In this document: positions 1-5,204 of the stretch, piece after piece | Position numbering within the stretch: position 1 is the first letter of the stretch | Layout: each line of letters opens with the position of its first letter | Source: Desulfobacteraceae bacterium | Lineage (GTDB): Bacteria > Desulfobacterota > Desulfobacteria > Desulfobacterales > Desulfosarcinaceae | Direction of reading: 5' to 3' | Assembly (NCBI GenBank): GCA_027031325.1 | Contig: JALVRI010000247.1 | Span: 1 to 5,642, forward strand | DNA length: 5,642 nucleotides | Program-made: the position numbers and the translations under genes | Notes under the pieces: model-generated | What the model saw: only the letters and a program-made list of their open reading frames with translations | Told to the model about the DNA's origin: nothing | The model's database searches: none

Positions 1-224
1 GACGACACATTAGATATAATTTCAGTTGGTTATGAGTATCTCCAACTTAATTGGTTCTGTTTTTTTTGAGATGGCTTCTAGCATGTTTTGGATATAATTA
101 CCAATAAATTCAACTATAAATATACTTTTTCAGGACCGACTGAATTACATTTATCCTGCTAATGCTACCCATCAGCAGCGCCGCTTTTTGGTGTCCAATT
201 CAAAAAATGTTGGCGTAAAGCTTT
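1..224. other. AT-rich stretch without a convincing gene
   Basis: No gene can be assigned here. On the minus strand a 20-codon frame starts with ATG at 84 and ends with TGA at 22. It reads on without interruption from codon 129 (just after a TGA at 132-130) for 35 residues in all. The translation is protein-like, rich in Ile, Glu and Lys (for example MLEAISKKTEP), and may be the tail of a decayed gene, but nothing identifies it. I saw no clear terminator hairpin behind the gene that ends at 225. Confidence 0.3.
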
Positions 225-899
225 CTATTCTTCACATTCGGGTATCTTTCTTGATGGCGGAAGCAGACCTTTTCGATAAAGCTCACAATAAGTCCCATCA
301 TAGATAGCAACACCAACGGTTAGATAATTAATTCGATCATCTTCGACAACTAAGAGAATGTCTTGATCAATCGCCCTAATGCGTAAACTTGCTCCTCTAA
401 AAAGACCAAGTTCAGCAAACATTGGCCCACCTCTTACAGGTATACTTAAACGACCGCCTTTGGATTCAATAAATACATTATAGAATGGATATTTCACGTC
501 AGATTCCAGATGTCTTATATGTTTTTCAAATCCTCCCCCTGCTAAATAAATGGTTTGAATTTGTACACCATTTTCGATTTTCCTGGGTCCTAAAGAAAAA
601 CGGTAGCAACTAGTGCTGGGGCAATTGCCGACCTCAAAGGGAACAGGGGATTTTTTGTTCAGCCGATAACGGTGATAAGTTGTCCATCCATCTTCAAATA
701 TATCAGATTCCGGCTTTGCATCAGGTACTATAATTTGTTCATATAAGGCTGACTTTCTTCCTTTTTCTCCAAAAAAGCCAGAAACATAACAGCCCAATAT
801 AAATAGTATAAAAGAAATAATAGCATAGATTGAGCATTTCACAGGATGCTGCTTAAAACGTGAAAAGAAAGATTCAATTTGCCTTATCTGATTCTCCAA
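225..899 (-). CDS. Unrecognised single-pass membrane protein
   Basis: I do not recognise this protein. From the preferred start it has about 20 mostly charged or amphipathic residues, one strong transmembrane segment (SIYAIISFILFILGCYV and flanks), and a soluble domain of about 180 residues. That domain has scattered cysteines (a CPSTSC pair, then TYCE and PECEE near the end) and many beta-strand-like stretches, so a membrane-anchored beta-rich domain is likely. The only in-frame ATG lies deep in the C-terminal half, so initiation must be non-ATG. I chose the TTG at 899-897, which has GAGG five bases upstream and puts the membrane segment near the N-terminus. The frame also extends to a TTG at 1025 (266 residues) with GAGG four bases away, but that extension overlaps another protein-like frame and looks less natural. 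Base composition is AT-rich, unlike the genes at 3104-5642. Which side the domain faces is not determined. Confidence 0.6.
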   Translation of the reverse strand: MENQIRQIESFFSRFKQHPVKCSIYAIISFILFILGCYVSGFFGEKGRKSALYEQIIVPDAKPESDIFEDGWTTYHRYRLNKKSPVPFEVGNCPSTSCYRFSLGPRKIENGVQIQTIYLAGGGFEKHIRHLESDVKYPFYNVFIESKGGRLSIPVRGGPMFAELGLFRGASLRIRAIDQDILLVVEDDRINYLTVGVAIYDGTYCELYRKGLLPPSRKIPECEE

Positions 900-981
900 A
901 TCTACCTCTTTTTTTCTTAAGCACACCTCCTGATCCTTATTACACGTTGGATCTTTGGTGTGTCTACAATTTTGGGAAACC

Positions 982-1176
982 TCAATTCTGATGCTGCCTT
1001 GCAAAGACAGCACGCTGATTCTCAAAGATCCTCTTTGATCGATCAGTCAATCCCGATAGATGTTTGGTGTAGAAGCGATATATTGTTCGCTCTGACTCCC
1101 GTGCTATAAGGCGCAAGTCGGAACCAACGAGCCGTTTGGCAAGATATCCGACGCAAAGACGGAAGATATGATCATC
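982..1176 (-). other. Open frame without start codon, possible gene remnant
   Basis: A 64-codon frame opens after a TAA at 1179-1177 and ends with TGA at 984-982. The translation is protein-like and basic, with segments such as LVGSDLRLIARESERTIYRF and SGLTDRSKRIFENQRAVFAR, predicted mostly helical. It has no ATG, so if it was coding, its 5' part is lost. I could not place it in a family; a helix-turn-helix-like fragment is only a guess. It overlaps, in another frame, the extra N-terminal codons of the longest version of the neighbouring membrane-protein gene, so both cannot be genuine in full. Confidence 0.2.
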
Positions 1177-1238
1177 TTACCGGATTTTCCGATCTAGAGG
1201 AGTAGTTTTTCTATTTACAACCGAAAGCCATATAGAGA

Positions 1239-1394
1239 TTATGTGTTAATTTCTGGACTTATATATTCAATTTTACCGTTTTTCCAAATTGGTATCTTTA
1301 AATTTTTCCTTTTTGCTTCAGCTATAGCTTTCTGTACTGCTCTACTCAGTGCCTTTAGACCCATTGTTGCGTAATCTTGATTCTGTTTTCCCAT
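1239..1394 (-). CDS. Small partner protein of a zeta-toxin-like kinase (51 aa)
   Basis: This is an intact 51-residue gene with an ATG at 1394-1392 and a good ribosome binding site, GAGG seven bases upstream. It starts four bases after the stop codon of the upstream zeta-toxin fragment, a spacing typical of translationally coupled genes. The protein is a basic amphipathic helix (ALSRAVQKAIAEAKRK) followed by a short strand-turn segment, IPIWKNGKIEYISPE. From memory, small proteins with a helix and then a 'W-[KR]-[ND]-G-K' hairpin commonly sit directly downstream of COG4185-type zeta-like kinases, and this one matches in size, order and motif. A role as antitoxin or regulatory partner is inferred from position; I know of no proof for this branch. 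Its kinase is truncated, so it may now be an orphan. No clear terminator is visible downstream. Confidence 0.6.
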   Translation of the reverse strand: MGKQNQDYATMGLKALSRAVQKAIAEAKRKNLKIPIWKNGKIEYISPEINT

Positions 1395-1398
1395 ATCA

Positions 1399-1653
1399 TC
1401 ACCTCGACCGGTCAATAATCGATGGTTTGTCAGTAGAAGTATTAAAAACTATCCATTCGTCTGCCAATTGTTTGTATATTTCTTGGAAGTTAATCCAGCT
1501 TCTTTCAAAACGACGCTTTATATCCCTTATAGGTACATTATGGCCCCCTTTAGAAACGCGTAGTTTCACACGCTCTATAGCTAAATCTACTGAAGCCAAT
1601 TTCAAGAAATATATGATGACTTTATAACCTGCGGAGAGCTGTATGCCTTTCAA
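1399..1653 (-). pseudogene. Zeta-toxin-like (COG4185-type) kinase, C-terminal fragment
   Basis: The visible 84 residues match the C-terminal part of predicted zeta-type P-loop kinases: a strand-loop block (GYKVIIYFLKLASVDLAIER), then RVSKGGHNVP with the basic IKRRFERS helix, then LADEWIVFNTS. In this family the kinase lies in the N-terminal half, with the P-loop (GxxGxGKST) and the DEADD-like active-site region, and the arginine-rich GGHxxP helix contributes to nucleotide binding. Those N-terminal parts, about 100 or more residues, are absent. The open frame runs back only to a TGA at 1701-1699, has no ATG, and the residues before about 1655 no longer look like the family. The nearest start is TTG at 1653. 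The loss coincides with the left side of an IS110 relic, so insertion followed by deletion is the likely cause. Zeta toxins phosphorylate UDP-N-acetylglucosamine or related small molecules; this fragment cannot do so. Confidence 0.75.
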
Positions 1654-1654
1654 G

Positions 1655-2214
1655 ACGAGACGGACTGCTTCAGCGATTTGATACTGGTTATGGCCTTCTC
1701 AAGCTAAGGGGCCAACCGATAAAATTCTAACCCAACAACATCAATATTACTGCGGCATTTATCTAAACGCTCGCAAAATGTACGTCTGCATCCTGGACCA
1801 AAAGGGCGAAACCAAAGTGCACGAAAATATCAAAACCGACCCGGAACTGTTCTTTAAGCTGATCTTTCCCTATCTGGATGATATCGTCGTAGGTGTCGAA
1901 TGCGTCTTTTGCTGGTACTGGCCGGCCGATTTTTGCGCTCAGCACCACATCCCCTTTGTCCTTGGTCACGCATTATACATGAAAGCCATCAAACCCAAAA
2001 ATGATAAAATCGATTCCTACAAGCCGATCGGCCTGCCAAGGGGCCGAATTTATATCGCCAGGTGTTGTCCAGAGCTGGTTGACACATCCAAGACACCAAT
2101 TCCCAAGACGACAACCTGCCGCCGCTCAACAAGAAATTGTCCCGCAAATAGAACCATGATGGCAGGTCTGATCGCTTCGATGACCCGCGGGTCCCAAAAA
2201 GCGCTGAAACCGAC
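1655..2214 (+). mobile_element. Truncated IS110-family insertion sequence, approximate limits
   Basis: This is the probable extent of the element carrying the transposase relic. The left limit is set where the zeta-toxin fragment stops resembling its family, which leaves about 60 bases of non-coding left end. The right limit is where transposase similarity ends, just before the stop codon of the convergent cysteine-cluster gene. IS110 elements usually lack terminal inverted repeats, so the ends cannot be fixed from repeats, and the right end is clearly gone. Confidence 0.5.
1715..2214 (+). pseudogene. IS110-family transposase, degenerate N-terminal remnant
   Basis: The translation follows the N-terminal DEDD (RuvC-like) domain of IS110-type transposases: ILTQQHQYYCGI, then MYVCILDQKGETKVHENIKT, DDIVVGVECVFCWYWPADFC, PFVLGHALYMKAI and KNDKIDSYK. 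The remnant has several lesions. The first catalytic Asp, expected after YYCGI, is Tyr (TAT at 1760-1762). A few residues are missing before KNDKID. About 25 codons appear lost after SYK (near 2023). A one-base deletion near 2081 moves the frame from CPELV to HIQDTNSQDDNLPPLNKKLS. A TAG follows at 2149-2151. Family similarity resumes as SDRFDDPRVPKSAETD and ends abruptly at 2214. The C-terminal Transposase_20 half is absent. The Glu at 1898-1900 and both Asp of NDKID remain. No ATG precedes the conserved start; the first in-frame ATG (1778) lies inside the domain. Confidence 0.85.
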
Positions 2215-2221
2215 AAGAAAA

Positions 2222-2731
2222 CTAGGGCATCAGCACTTTGGCAGGAAAACACCAACCCTGAAAGCGGCACCACCAGACCAATACAACCAGGCGGGTAAAA
2301 CTTCTCCGCAAGCAGGAAAGCTCGCGCCTGATCAACCCGGTACTGAAACAGAAACTTGCAATGCAACGCTCGGGTTTCAGGTCTTCCGGGAAAAGGCAGG
2401 GACCGCTACCGTCCTTGAGAAAGACACAATCGGCGTTTTGCAGCCCCTTGGCGGCCCGGGCACGCTCGGCAATCAGGTCCGCCGACAAAGGTGCCGAGGC
2501 AAGCACCAGGATGAAATCGTAAAGGCTTACAATTTCATCGACTTTCAGGTTGCGGCAGCACAGTCCCCGGCAAACCCGGCCGCAGTGTTCCAGGTAAGCG
2601 GCGCCCCGCAGCAAAATTGCCTGCTGTGCCTTCTTAATCCTGAGGCAAGCCGAATCCACCCTTGCTCTTTGGGAAGCATCCAGGCCTTCCAAAAAGGCCG
2701 CCGCCCGTCTGAAGCGGGATATCAAAACCAT
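2222..2731 (-). CDS. YkgJ-like cysteine-cluster (Zn/Fe-chelating) protein
   Basis: This is a soluble protein with a cysteine pattern like the YkgJ/UPF0153 zinc/iron-chelating family: HCGRVCRGLCC, then ADCVFL, GPCLFPEDLKPERC and IASFC. That gives a CxxxCxxxCC cluster followed by four more spaced cysteines, all likely metal ligands, between helices rich in Arg and Ala. The exact role is unknown; family members are thought to bind metal in the cytoplasm. I chose the ATG at 2731-2729 (169 residues), which has GGGGAG six bases upstream. The frame also reaches a GTG at 2794 (190 residues), but that has no ribosome binding site and a TAA lies two codons before it. A promoter at 2832-2860 serves either start. 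The end, after IRRELSCLRRSFTRLV, is rich in Trp and Cys, and its TAG lies within ten bases of the IS110 break. The last residues may therefore have been altered by that event. Confidence 0.65.
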   Translation of the reverse strand: MVLISRFRRAAAFLEGLDASQRARVDSACLRIKKAQQAILLRGAAYLEHCGRVCRGLCCRNLKVDEIVSLYDFILVLASAPLSADLIAERARAAKGLQNADCVFLKDGSGPCLFPEDLKPERCIASFCFSTGLIRRELSCLRRSFTRLVVLVWWCRFQGWCFPAKVLMP

Positions 2732-2831
2732 TGCGGACTCCCCAGGCAGGGCTGCCACCAAGCCCCGATGCGCTTGCAGGTTTCCGGCAGTCACGGTTTA
2801 TCAACGGTTTTTAGAACGAGGATTTAAGTTG

Positions 2832-2860
2832 ATTTGAACAGAAGCCGGGAAAAGTGTCAA
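2832..2860 (-). promoter_or_regulatory. Sigma70-type promoter of the cysteine-cluster gene
   Basis: Reading the minus strand there is a perfect -35 TTGACA (2860-2855), a 17-base spacer and a -10-like TCAAAT (2837-2832, four of six matches). Transcription would start near 2825, about 95 bases before the preferred ATG and about 30 before the GTG alternative. The -35 box lies only seven bases from the end of the MITE-like element. Confidence 0.5.
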
Positions 2861-2867
2861 GACCCAG

Positions 2868-3007
2868 CAGGCTGTTGAAAAATTATTACGCTTGGCCATA
2901 GGGCGTTATAATCCTCCCCAAAATGTTCATTCATTACCATAAACAGCGGCTTTTTGGTCGGATTTCGCCTTGTCTGACCTGCGCTCATGACGTTTTGCAA
3001 CAGCCTG
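2868..3007. mobile_element. MITE-like 140-bp element with terminal inverted repeats
   Basis: The left end, CAGGCTGTTGAAAAA, and the right end, TTTTGCAACAGCCTG, are inverted repeats matching at 14 of 15 positions, 140 bp apart overall. The interior is too short to encode a transposase and has no convincing frame, so this fits a non-autonomous element mobilised by a transposase elsewhere, or the joined ends of a deleted insertion sequence. The terminal motif CAGGCTGTTG resembles insertion-sequence ends I recall from related genomes, but I cannot name the family. No clear direct target repeat flanks it. It sits just upstream of the -35 box of the leftward gene. Confidence 0.6.
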
Positions 3008-3049
3008 TTAGATGGGCGCCGGACAAAGAGAGGGGATTGGGAGGAGGGT

Positions 3050-3075
3050 GCCGGACCGGCGGAAACCGGCCCGGC
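3050..3075 (-). terminator. GC-rich hairpin after the FKBP gene
   Basis: GCCGGACCGG (3050-3059) pairs with CCGGCCCGGC (3066-3075) with one mismatch around a six-base loop. It begins 28 bases past the FKBP stop codon. In the minus direction no U-tract follows; an A/T-rich stretch (TCTTTAAATTTT) flanks it on the other side. It would therefore look more like a classical terminator for plus-strand transcription. Termination of the FKBP transcript is probable from position but not certain. Confidence 0.4.
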
Positions 3076-3103
3076 TCTTTAAATTTTCCAAGTCCTTCAA
3101 GAA

Positions 3104-3643
3104 CTACTGGATGCTCAGCACCTTGACATCGAAATGGAGGGTTTTGCCTGCCAGGGGATGATTGAAATCTACCACGGCGGTCTTTTCCTTCAACTCGACA
3201 ACCTTGCCGCGCAGAATCCGGCCATCGTTGCCCTGGGCCTGGACCTGGGCACCGACTTTCCAAAGCTCTTCGGGCATTTGATCCTTGTCGACTTCGATAA
3301 TGGCTTCTTTGATGACCTGGCCGTATGCCTGATCGGGTTCAATGGTAACCTTCTTGGTATCTCCCACAGTCATCCCTTCAAGAGCCTTTTCCAGACCGGG
3401 AATGATCTGGTGGGAACCCTGGACGTATGTCAAGGGCTGGCCACCCACGTTGGTGTCCACCACCTGCTTGTCATCCAGGGTAAGGGTGTATTCGATACCT
3501 ATGGTTTTTCCTTCTGCAACCGTCATTTTCTTTTCTCCCTTTTTTTGATCCGGCGTTTTATCCCCGGCTATGGCCGCCACCGCCATGGCTATCAAAACCA
3601 GGCAACACGCGGCCATGGTCAGGTACGCGCGATACGCTCTCAT
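3104..3643 (-). CDS. Exported SlyD-like FKBP-type peptidyl-prolyl isomerase
   Basis: This 179-residue protein should catalyse cis-trans isomerisation of prolyl bonds and assist folding. Residues 1-26 form a signal peptide (hydrophobic LVLIAMAVAAIAG, likely cleavage after AIA or AIAG), followed by a charged linker to about residue 40. The FKBP core starts at about 45 (GIEYTLTLDD) and includes GQPLTYVQGSHQIIPGLEKA and GMTVGDTKKV up to about 108. An insert-in-flap domain of SlyD type spans about 110-155, and the core closes with VDFNHPLAGKTLHFDVKVL. The histidine-rich metal-binding tail of classical SlyD is absent. The N-terminal cysteines (13, 14) precede the hydrophobic core, so this is not a lipoprotein. 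ATG at 3643 has only a weak AAGG about ten bases upstream, whereas internal Met40 (3526) has a much stronger ribosome binding site and matches the usual SlyD N-terminus. Both a periplasmic and a cytoplasmic form are thus possible. Confidence 0.9.
   Translation of the reverse strand: MRAYRAYLTMAACCLVLIAMAVAAIAGDKTPDQKKGEKKMTVAEGKTIGIEYTLTLDDKQVVDTNVGGQPLTYVQGSHQIIPGLEKALEGMTVGDTKKVTIEPDQAYGQVIKEAIIEVDKDQMPEELWKVGAQVQAQGNDGRILRGKVVELKEKTAVVDFNHPLAGKTLHFDVKVLSIQ
3524..3539 (-). promoter_or_regulatory. Strong internal ribosome binding site and start in the FKBP gene
   Basis: On the minus strand GGGAG (3539-3535) stands eight bases before ATG (3526-3524), in frame with the FKBP gene at codon 40. 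The codons covered (linker Lys, Gly, Glu, Lys, Lys) permit this sequence by chance, yet the match and spacing are better than at the upstream ATG. Starting here would yield a 140-residue protein beginning MTVAEGKTIGIEY, the typical SlyD-like start, without the signal peptide. Confidence 0.45.
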
Positions 3644-4016
3644 TGTAAAATCGCCTTTTCTGTTTTGAGATTACTATACGGCGGCATCCGGGCCGCCCGC
3701 CAAACCCATGCCAATCGATGGTCCATGGATCGCCCGCAAGGCTAACCAAGAAACACTCTGGCCGTCATACAATCGGGATGGGAAACACGGAGGGTATGAC
3801 TGCAAGGTAACTCGGCGCGCCGCCTGTGGACCCGGCCTGAGCCAGCCCGCAGGCTATTTTATCGAAAATAACACATACAGATTGTGGTTGCAATTTATTT
3901 TATTACCTTATCTTGCGTGCGCAATTCAGGTTTGACGTGCTGGAGGCCTGATGATTATCCCGGATTATAGTCATTTGCCGGCTGATCCATCCTTTTCCGG
4001 TCTTGCAAAAAGCCTT
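3644..4016. other. 373-bp intergenic region without a gene
   Basis: No credible coding frame is seen; the open plus-strand frame here has unusual composition and no ribosome binding site. The half next to the FKBP gene is GC-rich and carries the candidate FKBP promoter. The middle (about 3850-3925) is AT-rich and holds a second promoter-like pair. An imperfect palindrome, TTGCG-TG-CGCAA, lies at 3913-3924 and could be an operator. I found no convincing terminator behind the radical SAM gene ending at 4017. Confidence 0.4.
3673..3703 (-). promoter_or_regulatory. Possible promoter of the FKBP gene
   Basis: On the minus strand TTGGCG (3703-3698) and TATAGT (3678-3673) are separated by 19 bases, a longer spacer than the usual 17. 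The -10 box is 29 bases before the ATG at 3643. A second candidate lies further up: TTGCAA (3893-3888) and TATTTT (3870-3865) with 17 bases between them, which would give a leader of more than 200 bases. Confidence 0.25.
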
Positions 4017-5204
4017 TCAGCCTTTTTCCCAAACCCCGGCAACGGCGGTGCCGCAAAAAACACACTTGCCGCCTTGGAGGTGGACCTCCGGGCGCGCAAA
4101 GCCATGGCGCCGCACGACGAGCTTGCCGCATCCGGGACAATAGGTGTGGTTGGCCGGGTGGCCGGGCACGTTGCCGATATAGACGTAATGCAAGCCGGCG
4201 TCCCGGCAGACTTTGCGCAGTCTTTCCAGGGTCGCCGGCGCAGTGGGCGGCAAACGATCCAGCTTGTAGCGCGGAAAAAAGCGCAGCAGGTGCAGCGGCC
4301 GGTCGGCGCCAAGGTTCTCCAGGATCCAGGCACACATCCGTTTCACCATATCCGGTTTGTCATTATAGCCCGGCACCACCAGATTGGTGATCTCGAAGTG
4401 CACCCCGTGGTCACGCAAGGTCTTGAAGGTGTTGAGCACCGGGTTCAGGCGCCCGCCGTTGAGGCAGCGATAGACCTGGTTGCTGAAAGCCTTGAGGTTG
4501 ACGTTGGCCGCGTCGATAAAGCGACACAGGGTTTCAAGGGGCTTGCGGTTGATGTAACCGTTTGAAATCCAGAGGTTCCTGATCCCTTCTGCCCGTGCCA
4601 GGCGGCTGGTTGCCAGCATGTACTCGAAAAAGGAAATCGGCTCGGAGTAAGTGTAGGCCACCGAGGCAGCCCCGCTCCGTCCGGCGGCGGCCACCACCTG
4701 GGCCGGAAACAGTTCAATGTGCTCCACATCGCGGGGACGCGCCTGGGAGATCTCCCAGTTCTGGCAGTTGAGGCATCGAAAATTGCAGCCGGCAACGGCA
4801 ATCGAAAAAGCCCGGCTACCGGGTAAAAAATGGTAAAGCGGTTTTTTCTCCACCGGATCGACATGGACGGCGCACGGATTGCCGTAGGCCAGGCTGTAAA
4901 GTTTGCCGCCGATATTGACCTTGGAACGGCAGACGCTGCGATCGCCGGGTTTCAGGTGGCAGCGATGGGGACAGATTCCGCAGGTCACCGTCCCGTCGGC
5001 CGAGCGCCGGTAGCTGAAACCTTCGCAAGACCAACGCCATGGTTTTCCCGGGCCATCACCCCGGAAGACATGACCCCGGATGTCTTCCCGGCAAACCGGA
5101 TCCCGGTCTTTCCGGGCACCGGGCCGGAAGGCCAGGCTCCTTGAAGCACCGGCGGCAACCGCCAGGCTAGCCAGTAAAAAACGTCTTCTGCCCTTTGAAA
5201 CCAT
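4017..5204 (-). CDS. amrS: AmrS, AmmeMemoRadiSam-system radical SAM protein with Tat-like signal
   Basis: This 395-residue protein has the full AmrS layout. An N-terminal cysteine cluster (C75, C78, C82, C92; CGICPHRCHLKPGDRSVC) is followed by the conserved HVDPVEKKPLYHFLPG. The radical SAM [4Fe-4S] motif CNFRCLNC lies at 140-147. Downstream are AYTYSEP, LWISNGYI, NVNLKAF, VVPGYND, LRFFPRYKL and YIGNVPGH. A zinc-ribbon-like end, YCPGCGK (356, 359) with CVFCG (381, 384), closes in GVW. AmrS genes usually accompany Memo and AMMECR1 domains; the reaction is not known to me and neither partner is in this window. The first 26 residues, with GRRRFLLASLAVAAGASRSLAF, resemble a twin-arginine signal, so a folded, cluster-loaded enzyme might be exported or membrane-held. 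ATG at 5204 has GGGAAG six bases upstream, and the gene overlaps the upstream membrane-protein gene by 38 bases, implying coupled expression. Confidence 0.9.
   Translation of the reverse strand: MVSKGRRRFLLASLAVAAGASRSLAFRPGARKDRDPVCREDIRGHVFRGDGPGKPWRWSCEGFSYRRSADGTVTCGICPHRCHLKPGDRSVCRSKVNIGGKLYSLAYGNPCAVHVDPVEKKPLYHFLPGSRAFSIAVAGCNFRCLNCQNWEISQARPRDVEHIELFPAQVVAAAGRSGAASVAYTYSEPISFFEYMLATSRLARAEGIRNLWISNGYINRKPLETLCRFIDAANVNLKAFSNQVYRCLNGGRLNPVLNTFKTLRDHGVHFEITNLVVPGYNDKPDMVKRMCAWILENLGADRPLHLLRFFPRYKLDRLPPTAPATLERLRKVCRDAGLHYVYIGNVPGHPANHTYCPGCGKLVVRRHGFARPEVHLQGGKCVFCGTAVAGVWEKG

Noticed and set aside
1026..1050. Clustered GATC palindromes near the start of the membrane-protein frame
   Set aside because: Short GATC repeats are expected by chance in this composition and show no larger symmetric arrangement.
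1349..1627. A 92-codon plus-strand open frame over the zeta-like region
   Set aside because: It overlaps minus-strand sequences with family-specific motifs (GGHNVP, IPIWKNGK) and has no similarity that I recognise.
1778..2827. A 349-codon plus-strand open frame
   Set aside because: Only its first part (to about 2080) matches IS110 transposase. After the frameshift it reads out of frame and then through the antisense of the cysteine-cluster gene, where its composition (rich in Gln, Pro, Thr) is not protein-like.
2923..3126. A 67-codon plus-strand frame starting inside the MITE-like element
   Set aside because: It crosses the element's right end into the GC-rich hairpin region and the FKBP tail, and is Gly/Arg/Pro-rich without any motif, so it is not a plausible gene.
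3134..3745. A 203-codon plus-strand open frame opposite the FKBP gene
   Set aside because: It is antisense to a clearly recognisable FKBP isomerase with signal peptide, has no recognisable domain of its own, and runs past the FKBP start.
3951..4565. A 204-codon plus-strand open frame opposite the radical SAM gene
   Set aside because: The minus strand encodes the conserved AmrS C-terminal motifs here; the plus frame has no recognisable motifs and is a by-product of GC-rich codon use.
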